A stretch of 64,000 nt of DNA from Thiomargarita sp. (GTDB lineage: Bacteria > Pseudomonadota > Gammaproteobacteria > Beggiatoales > Beggiatoaceae): the NCBI GenBank assembly GCA_020721005.1, contig DYNP01000004.1:1-64000 (forward strand). Direction: 5' to 3'. How positions within the stretch are numbered: position 1 is the stretch's first letter; each line of letters begins with the position of its first letter. This document shows positions 28,501 through 36,866 of this stretch, piece by piece. The notes beneath the pieces are model-generated. The model made no database searches and was not told the DNA's origin. It was given only the letters and a program-made list of their open reading frames with translations. The position numbers were made by a program, and so were the translations under genes.

Positions 28501-31500
28501 GGGACTGCTGTCGTCAATCCCACTTCAACCACCACCAATGCTTTGGGAGAAGCCCGATTTACCATAACTGACACCGTGGCAGAAACCGTCAAACTCACTC
28601 CCATTGCCGATGGTGTGGTGGGTGCTCCTCTGTATGTCAATTTCACCACTGTTGGAGACCAAGTTGCCAGTTTGGTTGTCAGCGTCATCAATAACAACCA
28701 ATTGGCCAGTGGCAAAACTGAAGATGCCATCGAAGTCACCGTGGTGGCTCGAGACAGTGCTGGGCGTACGGTGCCAGGTGTTCCCATTGTGGTGCAAATG
28801 CCTTTGGACACCGCAGCCATTGCCAGTCCCTTCGAGGGAGTCACTGCCGCGGACAGTGGAATTTTCAGAACTCAAATCACCTCGCCAGTGGTTGGGGAAC
28901 TGCGAGTTAATTTCAGCATCAAAGGCACCGCCATTACCCAACAAGCTGTGCTCAATTTTACGGCTGGAGAAACGGGAATTACCCCCCAACAAGTTGAGAT
29001 CATTGAGGTACGTAATTCTCCACAACCTGCCGATGGGACTTCAACTATTACCTTGGTAGTCATGCCCAGAGACCAAAATGGAGCGCCCATTCCCGGAATC
29101 AATATTGAGTTGGTCAGCAACCCAGCCAACCTCACCTTGCCCCCCGGCAAAACCAATGCGTTGGGAGAATACCATGTTACGGTCTCTAGTACTCAAGCAG
29201 GTACATTCTCTGTCACTCCCATTGCTTCAAAAGAAGGAGAAGCCGAGGCGCAAGTGGTGGGTCAACCGGTATCCATTCTCTTTTTACCCATTGGTACTAC
29301 AGTCGCTGACTTGACTGTGACAGTGGTGAACAACAATCAACCCGCTGATGGGAGTACACCGATTCAACTCAATATTGTGGCTCGCGACAGTGGTGGACGG
29401 GCAGTTTCAGGCGTGCCCATCGCTGTGCAATTGCCCACCGGCACTGCAGCCATTGCCAGTCCCGCCAAGGGCATTACAGATGGGAATGGTGCTTTTACCA
29501 GCGCCATCACTTCCACTGTGGCTGGTGAAGTGGCAGTCACTGTTGCCATTGAGAACACTTCGATCGCTCGTCCTCCGGTCATTCTCAATTTCACGGCACA
29601 AACCGGCATCACTCCAGAAACTGTGGAATTGCTGGTGCTAAATGCTCCTCAACCCGCTGATGGTACTTCTGCCATCACTCTGGTTGCCATTCCTCGTGAC
29701 GCTCGAGGCTCCCCCACAGCTGCTGTTCCCATTGAACTGATCCATGATTCGGCCACTGCCACCATTGCCACAGCCTCTGGGACTACCAATGCATTGGGAG
29801 AATTTCGCACGACCATAACTAATACTGTCGCGGAAACAGTCAACGTTACCCCAATTGCTTCTGATGGAGCCATTATTGGGCAAGCAATTCCCGTAACCTT
29901 TACTCCCAAAGCCATTCCCATTCCTGCCACCTTAACTTTAACCGTGGAATATCCCAGTGGACAAACTGTGGGCGCCAGTGCCACACTCACGGTATTCGCT
30001 TATGATCAAAATCGAGTTCCTTTGAACGGTGTACCTATCACTTTATTCACTTCTCCAGGGGCTGAACCTCCAGACGTCAGCAGTACAGTTAAATTTGACG
30101 CCACGGTTGGGGCTACGGGTACCACTGGGAATCAAGGGGCCAGCACTGGCAATGGGACCTTTAGTACCACAGTGACCAACAGTCAAGCCGGCACATTCAA
30201 CATGATGGCTCGGGTAACGGGAACCAGTTTAAGTAGCAACGCAGTGCAAGTTACTTTTGAGGCAGTGGCTGGCGATGGGACTGGTGTTGATGTCCAAGAT
30301 TTAAGTCTGATCACCAATTACCCACAATTGGGAACTAACAATAAAAATCCTGGAGATGGAGATGGAGTCATCATTACCGCCATTCTCAAAGACAAGGATA
30401 ATAACTTGCTGTCTGGAGTCGATGTTAAATTCAGCGCAGATTCTGGAGAAATTCGTCCCATAGAAATTGAGAACAGTGGAGCTCCAGCAGGTAAAACTGA
30501 CAGTTCCGGGCGGGCTCAAGCGTTGCTGACCACCGTCGGTAGCAAGATGAATCGGGTTATTACAGTTACAGCCACAGTGGCTTCCAGTGATGGAGAGACC
30601 AAGACTGCCAGTCTCACTGTTAGAGTGACTGGGACCACCATTACTGTCAACGGTGAGAACAGTATCATTTTAGGTGGGACTTCTAACTTGACGATCTTGC
30701 TCACCGATTCTGGAAGTGTTGGATTGGTCGGGGAAGTTTTGACCGTGGAATCGGCGCTGGGCAACACTTTGAGCACGGCTAGTCCTGTCACCAATGCCAG
30801 CGGTCAAGCCACAGTCACCCTGACTGCCAATGTGCCAGGTCAAGACACCATCACCGTGAGTAAGGAAGGTGCCACTTCGGGCAGTTTGATCATCAACATT
30901 TCAGATGACAACTTTATCCTGGTCCCGGTGCCTGAAAACACCGATTTGCAACGTTTGGCTTTAAACACTGCTCAGGAATTTGTGGTGCGTTGGACCCGTG
31001 GGGGAGTACCTCAAGCCCTGCAACAGATCAATCTGTCTTCAACTCGAGGGGAACTGCCGGCCACTGTGACCACTGATATCAATGGGGAAGCACGTTTCTC
31101 TTTGACTTCATCAAACGCTGGACCAGCTCAATTGAAGGCGACAGTTGCAACTTCCGGTGGACCCTCGCGCCAAATTGCAGTCAATTTTGTGGCGACTCGG
31201 GTGGCCAACATGACATTGCAAGCTGATCCCAGCACTATAGGAGTCAACAGTCCCGGTGCTGGGGCTGATGTGCCTCTGGAGACCAGCCGCATCATTGCCA
31301 TTTTGCGAGATACCAGCAACAATTTGGTGGAAGGTAAATTGGTCAATTTCACGCTGATCGACAATACCGGCGGCAACTTGTCAGTGACCTCTGCCACTAC
31401 GGATCAATTTGGTCAAGCCAATACCGTGTACACAGCAGGCGCCTCTTCCAGTGCTTCCGAAGGGGTAACCATCGTGGCCACAGCAGTTGGAGAAACCGGA

Positions 31501-32244
31501 GTGAACTGCGCAGGCAGTCAGGCTATGAATGGAGGATGTGCAGTGCGCTTAACTGTCGCTTTGAAAAGAGTCTATATTTCATTGGGTACTGGGAACAAAA
31601 TTACCATTGCCGATGATGTCACTTATCATTACCCTTATAAAGCACTGGCTACTGACATCAATGGAGCACCTATTCCCAACACAGAAATAGTGCTTAGCGT
31701 GGTCCCTCTCAACTATCGCAAAGGTTTTTATGTCGCAGAGGAAAGCAGTGGCGAAGAAGACACTGGAGGTTGGGCTCAACAATCTGTTATAGAATGTCCC
31801 AATGAAGATGTCAACTATAATGGTATCTTAGACTCTGGAGAAGATATCAATAAAAACAATCGATTGGATCCGGGTGGCATCGTGACATTTGCTGGCGGCA
31901 CCGGCAGCGTTGTAGAAGGCAGCACCGTTAAAATTAAGACTGGCAGCGATGGCTATGCAGACTTTAATCTGTCCTATTTCAAGGAAATGGCTAACTGGAT
32001 CACCGTGCGTTTGACCGCCAGAGCATTGGTGGCTGGCAGTGAAGATCAAGCTTCAGTGATCGTAACTCTCAGTGGTGCTGCTGAAGACTTTAACAATGCA
32101 GAGACCAGCCCTCCAGGACGGCGTTTCAGTGACGGTCTATTGGGCAGTCCTTTTGGAGTGGGAGGTCCGGTTATACCCAACAGCGAAGGGGAATTTGCTT
32201 ATCCAGACAGTTTCCTTAACGCTACTTGTGAAAATGACTTGTAG
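25537..32244 (+). CDS. Giant Big-1 (Ig-like) repeat lipoprotein
   Basis: A 2235-residue surface protein. Its N-terminus carries a membrane-spanning stretch with a lipobox (LSLSLVAC, Cys at residue 45, followed by GGGSDE), so it is probably a lipoprotein. The body is about 18-19 bacterial Ig-like domains of Big-1/invasin type, each about 95-110 residues with the hallmark A/PADG...I.L.V..RD..G.P..GVP. The central eight alternate between two subtypes, as four copies of a two-domain module. Near residue 2090 a Ca-binding-like loop (DVNYNGILDSGEDINKNNR) interrupts the series. There is no outer-membrane beta-barrel or LPXTG, so it differs from invasin/intimin. Probable adhesin or stalk-like surface filament; it may act with the neighbouring pilus, but that is inference. 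Confidence 0.88.
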   Translation: MLTTLKFMPSPIRLLRDWSWNWQILTQWLINFPLWIALSLSLVACGGGSDEPSNLLVSTGGNVGGNPPAAGAEGIDVSVSTSYQELVPSGGSTLVRLITFEKFDPADENAQLVTEPNVTFEASIVGGGILENVPKQTDRSGEAVFAVSHPGDGNVLVTIQGTGRYQGGFSFPIYFGASVSSQLVTQGPVNADGQTPAEIRVFARDAGGVGISNMPVALSFSMNSYAVAVQGQGVTGANGEFATGITNTVPQTVKVTPVVGGMSSAPLTLVYDTATVMTVPQSLDLVVKTDNVRADGQAEATLVVIARDAYRVPIPNIPISLSSDSATALLKVGGTTNTLFARGNTGYVGSFELNISNTVEESVTITAITTSGNETEQAASVTISFSNEQTATGLIVGKIELDAPINNGQPADGESIVSLRGRVLDEAGQPIPEAKVSLIVSGGSAQIELVNEGITDASGRFFAALTDQVVESFSAKAVIGEVESNMVTVQFTAIPPPEEEETETEILPTPPRFITLLASPERQDVDDGTNTNVITLTASVRDTRNTPMQGINVRIAASSDTAIFDTGQQQTGAGGTATFKVSNTVPGSFEVTATAWVEDSTGKIVGQAISDTRSITFANPVTEIEEVKVTRLIVNLVNNDQVASGDAPVRVDVIARDNAGRAVAEAPIIVQMSAGSAAVARPARGNTDENGFFSTEITSTVAGEVAVIIAVEGTAIASSPVIARFVSIPAAEEGEIKPVSIGMEVLNSPQPADGQAKISLVVTPRDLNGTPLSGVDIQLISDSPDLIFAAQGGTTNPLGQFRTTVTSTLAGTFNITPVADQTLIGIPTAVTFIPAGSGVGELIVSVANNNQTADGQSPIRLDVIARDGNGRAVAGAPISVQISRGATAIARSSQTVTDENGYFMAEIVSTVAGDVAVTVAIEGTPIVHPPVIVTFKTAIAITPTTIEGRLITAAQPADGQSKVEVLIIPRDAQGAPITGVPVELISESGTAVVNPTSTTTNALGEARFTITDTVAETVKLTPIADGVVGAPLYVNFTTVGDQVASLVVSVINNNQLASGKTEDAIEVTVVARDSAGRTVPGVPIVVQMPLDTAAIASPFEGVTAADSGIFRTQITSPVVGELRVNFSIKGTAITQQAVLNFTAGETGITPQQVEIIEVRNSPQPADGTSTITLVVMPRDQNGAPIPGINIELVSNPANLTLPPGKTNALGEYHVTVSSTQAGTFSVTPIASKEGEAEAQVVGQPVSILFLPIGTTVADLTVTVVNNNQPADGSTPIQLNIVARDSGGRAVSGVPIAVQLPTGTAAIASPAKGITDGNGAFTSAITSTVAGEVAVTVAIENTSIARPPVILNFTAQTGITPETVELLVLNAPQPADGTSAITLVAIPRDARGSPTAAVPIELIHDSATATIATASGTTNALGEFRTTITNTVAETVNVTPIASDGAIIGQAIPVTFTPKAIPIPATLTLTVEYPSGQTVGASATLTVFAYDQNRVPLNGVPITLFTSPGAEPPDVSSTVKFDATVGATGTTGNQGASTGNGTFSTTVTNSQAGTFNMMARVTGTSLSSNAVQVTFEAVAGDGTGVDVQDLSLITNYPQLGTNNKNPGDGDGVIITAILKDKDNNLLSGVDVKFSADSGEIRPIEIENSGAPAGKTDSSGRAQALLTTVGSKMNRVITVTATVASSDGETKTASLTVRVTGTTITVNGENSIILGGTSNLTILLTDSGSVGLVGEVLTVESALGNTLSTASPVTNASGQATVTLTANVPGQDTITVSKEGATSGSLIINISDDNFILVPVPENTDLQRLALNTAQEFVVRWTRGGVPQALQQINLSSTRGELPATVTTDINGEARFSLTSSNAGPAQLKATVATSGGPSRQIAVNFVATRVANMTLQADPSTIGVNSPGAGADVPLETSRIIAILRDTSNNLVEGKLVNFTLIDNTGGNLSVTSATTDQFGQANTVYTAGASSSASEGVTIVATAVGETGVNCAGSQAMNGGCAVRLTVALKRVYISLGTGNKITIADDVTYHYPYKALATDINGAPIPNTEIVLSVVPLNYRKGFYVAEESSGEEDTGGWAQQSVIECPNEDVNYNGILDSGEDINKNNRLDPGGIVTFAGGTGSVVEGSTVKIKTGSDGYADFNLSYFKEMANWITVRLTARALVAGSEDQASVIVTLSGAAEDFNNAETSPPGRRFSDGLLGSPFGVGGPVIPNSEGEFAYPDSFLNATCENDL

Positions 32245-32280
32245 TTCAATCTCTCTTCTCTGATTCAGTAAAGATTGATT

Positions 32281-32307
32281 TCCCCTTCTTGTGCAGCAAG
32301 GAGGGGA
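32281..32307. repeat. TCCCCTTCTTG/CAAGGAGGGGA hairpin after the Big-1 gene
   Basis: An 11-bp stem with one G-T pair and a 5-base loop, 36 bp beyond the stop of the Big-1 gene. It belongs to the CCCCTCCTT/AAGGAGGGG hairpin family found near 8809, 8889, 57775 and 57889. With no T-run it is better read as a REP-like palindrome than a standard terminator, though it may stabilise the transcript end. Confidence 0.5.
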
Positions 32308-32506
32308 ACACAAAGAGAGAACATTTTTCCTTTTTTCGCTGTCGACTTTTGGAGATATATTCATTGGTTGCTATTGACTGTGAAAATGAGGATTTAATTA
32401 AACGCCAACGCACAAAATAATTGTCATCTTCTTGAGGCAGTTGCCAAATACAATGCAAATGTTCTGGTAATATCACGATAGCACCCATTCTGAAGGGGTG
32501 TTTCTG

Positions 32507-32572
32507 TTTTATTTTTCTAAAAGCGGTACGCAATACATCAATATTTTGAATCAGCAGATTATTGTCTTTCCT
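32507..32572. repeat. 66-bp direct repeat flanking the Roco gene, left copy
   Basis: It matches 36048-36113 in the same orientation at about 62 of 66 positions. Both copies encode the same stretch of RAYT transposase on the minus strand (KDNNLLIQNI, VLRT). The leucine-rich Roc-COR gene lies exactly between the two copies. Confidence 0.8.
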
Positions 32573-32607
32573 ATTATCCGTTAAATCCTATTTAAAAAGC
32601 AAAAATT

Positions 32608-35600
32608 ATGACCAACCTAGACATCATCAAACAATTAGAACAAGAAATTGGCAAAAAACTAGACCAAATTAGTTTAGATGAAATTGATGATTTAAATTAC
32701 GGCTATGTAATAGATGAAAATAAAAATATCGTTGGGCTTAACTTAAATTCAAATAATCTTAACGTTTTTCCCAATGTCATTACTAAATTGATTAATTTAC
32801 GTAAATTATCATTGCATGATAATGAAATTGCAAAACTCCCAGACTCCTTTGGGCAACTGCAAAACTTGAGTGATTTAGATTTAAGTTCTAACAAGCTATC
32901 AAAGCTGCCAGCGTCGTTTGGGCAACTGCAAAACTTGAGGAAATTAAATTTATGGGATAACAAGCTATCAAAGCTGCCAGCGTCGTTTGGGCAACTGCAA
33001 AACTTGAGTGATTTAGATTTAAGTTCTAACAAGCTATCAAAGCTGCCAACGTCGTTTGGGCAACTGCAAAACTTGATTAATTTAGATTTAAGTTCTAACA
33101 AGCTATCAGAGCTGCCAGCGTCGTTTGGGCAACTACAAAACTTGAGTAATTTAGATTTAAGTCATAATCTGCTATCAGAGCTGCCAGCGTCGCTTGGGCA
33201 ACTGCAAAACTTGAGTGAATTAGGTTTATATGATAACCAGCTATCAGAGCTGCCAGCGTGGCTTGGGCAAATGCAAAACTTAAGTGCTTTATTTTTAAAT
33301 AATAACCAGCTATCAGAGCTGCCAGCGTGGCTTGGGCAAATGCAAAACTTGAGTGATTTAGGTTTAGGAAGTAACCAGCTATTAGAGCTGCCAACGTGGC
33401 TTGGGCAACTGCAAAACTTGAGTCATTTATATTTAGAAGAAAACCAGCTATCAGAGCTGCCAGCGTGGTTTGGACAACTGCAAAACTTGAGTGTTTTATC
33501 TTTACATGATAACCAGCTATCAGAGCTGCCAGCGTGGTTTGGGCAACTGCAAAACTTGAGTGAATTAGATTTATATGATAACCAGCTATCAGAGCTGCCA
33601 GCGTCGTTTGGGCAACTGCAAAACTTGAAGAAATTAAATTTATGGGATAACAAGCTATCAAAGCTGCCAGCGTCGTTTGGGCAACTGCAAAACTTGAGTC
33701 TATTATGGTTATGGAAGAACCAGCTATCAGAGTTGCCAGCGTCGTTTGGGCAACTACAAAAATTGAGTTCTTTAAATTTAAGTTATAACCAGCTATCAGA
33801 GCTGCCAGCGTCATTTGGGCAATTGCAAAACTTGAGTGATTTAGATTTAGGAAGTAACCAGCTATCAGAGCTGCCAGCGTCATTTGGGCAATTGCAAAAC
33901 TTGAGTGAATTACATTTAGATAATAACCAGCTATCAGAGCTGCCAGCGTCGTTTGGGCAATTGCAAAACTTGAGTGAATTACATTTAGATAATAACCAGC
34001 TATCAGAGCTGCCAGCGTCGTTTGGGCAACTGCTAAACCTGCAAAAATTATACCTATATTCAAATAAAATCAGCCAGTTACCAAAAGAAATATTACATTT
34101 TAATTTGGACATCATCTGGACAACTGGTTATATTAGAAAATGCATTGTAGTAGGAAATAACCCCTTTGAAACCCCGCCAATTGAAATTATTAAACAAGGC
34201 AAAGAAGCTATTGCAAACTATTATGCGGCACTAGAACAACAACCACGCCCACTCAACGAATCCAAACTCATCCTCATTGGCGACGGCGGAGCTGGTAAAA
34301 CCTCCCTCATGAAACGCCTACTTGGACAAGACTTTAACCCGCAAGAATCACAAACGCATGGCATCAACATCAACACCCTTGGATTTAAGCATCAAGACCA
34401 AGACATCAAACTGCACTGCTGGGACTTTGGCGGACAACAAATCATGCACGCCACCCATCAATTTTTCCTGTCCAAACGCAGCCTATATGTACTGGTACTC
34501 GATAGCCGCCGCGAAACACAAGCGGACTACTGGCTTAAACACATCCAAACCTTTGGCAATAACGCCCCAGTCATCATTGCCATCAACAAAATAGACGAAA
34601 ACCCACACTTTAGCTTGCCAAAACGCAAATTACTCCAACAATATCCCAATATCAAATATATTGCCCGCATCTCCTGCGCCACCCAAGACGGCATTGACGA
34701 CCTCAAAAACCAAATTCAAAACCGACTAGCCGACATCGAACTGCTACACACGCTATTTCCAGCGACATGGTTTAGAGTCAAAACAACAATTGTTGAACAA
34801 GCAGCACAAACCAATTTCGCCAGCTATGAACAGTTTGTTGATTTATGTGAAAAAAACGGCATACAAAAAGAATCTGAACAAAATACCCTGATTAATTTCT
34901 TGCATGACTTGGGGATTGTGATTCATTTTCAAGATCGTTGGCTACGTGAAACTAATGTGATTAATCCGCAATGGATCACCGAAGCCATTTACAGCATTAT
35001 CAATGCGTCCCAATTAGTCGGCGGTAAACTATATCGTGAGCAACTCACGCACATTCTTGATAACACCATCTATCCAACCCGCAAACACGACTATATCATT
35101 GAATTGATGAAAAAATTTGAACTGTGCTACGCGCTCAATGACGATGAATTTTTACTGCCGGATTTATTTAATAACGAAGAGCCTGAATTTGACTTTGACG
35201 ACAACCACGCTTTGCACATTATTTTCGACTACGACTTTTTGCCCAGTTCCATTTTTACCCGCTTCATCGTCAGAATGCACAAGGATATTCACAACAACAT
35301 TTACTGGCGCAAAGGCTGTTTACTGCACAATGCTAACTATCATAGCAGCGCATTGATTGAAACCAATAACAACCAAATCACACTACAAATTAATGGACAA
35401 CAAGCGCGTGAATATTTAACGGTGCTGCAATTCATCCTCAATGATTTAAACAACCGCTTTAATAATCTAAAAATTATCACTAAAATTGGCTTACCCGACG
35501 CGCCACAAACGACTGTCAATCAAGACTATTTACTGCAATTAGTTAACAAGGGACAAACGGTGTATACTCCACCAGAAATGCCCGATAAATCCTACAATAT

Positions 35601-35838
35601 TGCTGATTTATTGGGGACGGTTTACAACGAAAATCTTAATGAACACCAAATCATGCACATGTTTCAAACCATCATGACTATTTTGCAAGACATGGGCTTA
35701 AAACAAGAAGAATTATTGGAAAAAGGAGATGAATTGCTGCGTGACAAAGGAAGGAAAGATATTGTTGAAATCAAACCTGGGATAGGGGGCGTATCTGTTG
35801 ATCTTAAGGAAATTTGGCGACGGATGGTGAATAAATAA
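32608..35838 (+). CDS. Leucine-rich-repeat Roc-COR GTPase (Roco protein)
   Basis: A 1076-residue protein with about 18 leucine-rich repeats of 23 residues (LPASFGQLQNLSELDLYDNQ pattern, about residues 50-490). A Roc GTPase domain follows: P-loop LIGDGGAGKTSL near 553, G3 WDFGGQQ near 604, NKID near 660. A COR domain (about 710-960) and a C-terminal helical tail come last. Bacterial Roco proteins are dimer-regulated GTPases related to human LRRK2, and their cellular roles are poorly known. The N-terminus has no signal, so it is cytosolic. The LRR DNA is nearly identical from unit to unit (69 bp), which points to recent expansion. The gene lies between two RAYT relics, suggesting arrival by rearrangement. 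No ribosome site is obvious before the ATG. Confidence 0.93.
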   Translation: MTNLDIIKQLEQEIGKKLDQISLDEIDDLNYGYVIDENKNIVGLNLNSNNLNVFPNVITKLINLRKLSLHDNEIAKLPDSFGQLQNLSDLDLSSNKLSKLPASFGQLQNLRKLNLWDNKLSKLPASFGQLQNLSDLDLSSNKLSKLPTSFGQLQNLINLDLSSNKLSELPASFGQLQNLSNLDLSHNLLSELPASLGQLQNLSELGLYDNQLSELPAWLGQMQNLSALFLNNNQLSELPAWLGQMQNLSDLGLGSNQLLELPTWLGQLQNLSHLYLEENQLSELPAWFGQLQNLSVLSLHDNQLSELPAWFGQLQNLSELDLYDNQLSELPASFGQLQNLKKLNLWDNKLSKLPASFGQLQNLSLLWLWKNQLSELPASFGQLQKLSSLNLSYNQLSELPASFGQLQNLSDLDLGSNQLSELPASFGQLQNLSELHLDNNQLSELPASFGQLQNLSELHLDNNQLSELPASFGQLLNLQKLYLYSNKISQLPKEILHFNLDIIWTTGYIRKCIVVGNNPFETPPIEIIKQGKEAIANYYAALEQQPRPLNESKLILIGDGGAGKTSLMKRLLGQDFNPQESQTHGININTLGFKHQDQDIKLHCWDFGGQQIMHATHQFFLSKRSLYVLVLDSRRETQADYWLKHIQTFGNNAPVIIAINKIDENPHFSLPKRKLLQQYPNIKYIARISCATQDGIDDLKNQIQNRLADIELLHTLFPATWFRVKTTIVEQAAQTNFASYEQFVDLCEKNGIQKESEQNTLINFLHDLGIVIHFQDRWLRETNVINPQWITEAIYSIINASQLVGGKLYREQLTHILDNTIYPTRKHDYIIELMKKFELCYALNDDEFLLPDLFNNEEPEFDFDDNHALHIIFDYDFLPSSIFTRFIVRMHKDIHNNIYWRKGCLLHNANYHSSALIETNNNQITLQINGQQAREYLTVLQFILNDLNNRFNNLKIITKIGLPDAPQTTVNQDYLLQLVNKGQTVYTPPEMPDKSYNIADLLGTVYNENLNEHQIMHMFQTIMTILQDMGLKQEELLEKGDELLRDKGRKDIVEIKPGIGGVSVDLKEIWRRMVNK

Positions 35839-35877
35839 ATTATGACTTTTCAAATCTTGCACTCCTGTATGAGCAAA

Positions 35878-36229
35878 GAGCTCGTAGGCTGGGTTGTAGT
35901 TTGCGAAAACCCAGCATTTTTGAATGATTAAAATTTTTATTCTAACCAAGCATCAATTACATCACTTGTTGCCCCCCAATGCAACGAATAAATACCTTTG
36001 GCAACCCAATAATGAAATGCTCCCAGAAACGGTGTTGCCAAATACAATTTTATTTTTCTAAAAGTGGTGCGTAATACCTCAATATTTTGAATCAGCAGAT
36101 TATTGTCTTTCCTACGTGCTAAATTAAGGGTATAATAATCACCTTTTATCTGGATTCGTTTGTATGTTCTCATATTTTGGAATATTATAAATGCTGGGTT
36201 TCCGCAAGCTACAACTCAGCTTACGAGCT
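35878..36229 (-). mobile_element. RAYT deletion derivative bounded by inverted repeats
   Basis: A 42-bp imperfect inverted repeat bounds this unit. The left arm at 35878-35920 (GAGCTCGTAGGCTGGGTTGT...) is matched by its complement at 36189-36229 (...ACAACTCAGCTTACGAGCT). Inside, the minus-strand frame 36173-35937 encodes a RAYT N-terminus (MRTYKRIQIKGDYYTLNLAR, RKDNNLLIQNIEVLRTT) joined directly to a RAYT-like C-terminus (AFHYWVAKGIYSLHWGA). The HUH catalytic core is lost by an internal deletion. RAYT genes are typically framed by REP sequences, so this looks like a non-autonomous derivative of such a unit. Confidence 0.65.
35937..36173 (-). pseudogene. Internally deleted RAYT reading frame
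   Basis: A 78-codon frame holding both ends of a RAYT protein without the middle. The HUH motif and about 90 residues are missing after FRKIK. It retains the 66-bp segment (36048-36113) shared with the other relic at 32507. Not expected to be active; a short peptide could still be made. Confidence 0.65.
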
Positions 36230-36289
36230 GGGAGGCGTTAATATGCTCCCTCTATCAATTGAGAAAGGAACTAACTAAGGAATTAACCA

Positions 36290-36610
36290 ATGAAAACAAT
36301 GAGTTTAATCGTTACTGTCTGCGCGGTGCTTGGTTTAGGAGGATGTGCCACCTCCCAAAAGATTCCCGTAATACAAGCCGGAGATCAAAAATTAACTTGT
36401 CGAGAATTGCAATCGGAATTGAGTAAGTTGGAGCAAGCTGAAAAGGAAATTGAATCGAAAAAAGGAGTTACCGGGACCAACGTGGCTGCTGTCTTGTTTT
36501 GGTTACCCGGCTTGGCTTATACCTATTATGATGCTGGCCAGGCCACAGAAGCCATCAATGGTCGACGGGCTCATTTAACCGCCTTGTTCAATGAGAAAAG
36601 TTGTGAATAA
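36290..36610 (+). CDS. Small lipoprotein with C-terminal hydrophobic hairpin
   Basis: A 106-residue protein with a lipoprotein signal (LIVTVCAVLGLGGC, Cys at residue 19), a short coiled coil (CRELQSELSKLEQAEKEIES), a Gly/Ala/Val-rich hydrophobic segment (about 63-82) and a final Cys. AAGGA lies seven bases before the ATG. The pattern resembles small proteobacterial lipoproteins often annotated as hypothetical. No functional assignment. Confidence 0.75.
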   Translation: MKTMSLIVTVCAVLGLGGCATSQKIPVIQAGDQKLTCRELQSELSKLEQAEKEIESKKGVTGTNVAAVLFWLPGLAYTYYDAGQATEAINGRRAHLTALFNEKSCE

Positions 36611-36688
36611 ATCAGAACTGTAAAACCTTGATTTACGTCATGCCAACTTACTGCTGGCTGACATTTGAGAACTCAACAATAGCTATAG

Positions 36689-36715
36689 GGCGCAATATCG
36701 TTAGCGTATTGCGCC
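36689..36715. repeat. GGCGCAATA/TATTGCGCC hairpin, first copy
   Basis: A perfect 9-bp stem with a 9-base loop (TCGTTAGCG). A decayed copy lies at 36813-36838 and another perfect copy at 61536-61562. Apart from these repeats the gap 36611-36866 holds nothing recognisable. Confidence 0.7.
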
Positions 36716-36866
36716 GCATGTTGGTCCCAAATTTACGGTCACTCTCTTCATCTTATTCACCCATAACAAAATCAAAAATTAAAGGAGTTGTCTTGTCTAT
36801 AGTTTTCATACAGCGCAATACGCTAATGCCATTGCACCCTGTATTACTGCTTAAGTAGAGACGCGA

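Larger units (their letters stand above)
32246..32586 (-). pseudogene. RAYT (REP-associated tyrosine transposase) relic, core part
   Basis: Minus-strand translation runs TDNRKDNNLLIQNIDVLRTA, then KHPFRMGAIVILPEHLHCIW, then RWRLIKSSFSQ. This is the Y1/HUH transposase pattern of RAYT proteins, with the HUH metal motif as HLH. A stop lies upstream near 32586, where the start and first strand (about 20 residues) should be. The C-terminal half, including the usual tyrosine region, is replaced by unrelated sequence running into a hairpin. A 288-base open frame (32246-32533) remains, but the gene is not functional. Confidence 0.75.

Noticed and set aside
27562-29025. Several 100-180-residue minus-strand frames inside the Big-1 gene
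   Set aside because: Repeated shadows of the Ig-like domain codons, all with the same composition bias.
32246-32533. Intact small transposase gene
   Set aside because: The frame has the HUH core but lacks the RAYT N-terminus (stop near 32586) and the C-terminal half; treated as a relic.
33095-34063. 322-residue minus-strand frame opposite the leucine-rich repeats
   Set aside because: A shadow of the 69-bp repeats on the other strand; the repeated AQTTLAALIAGY pattern mirrors the LRR codons and has no ribosome site.
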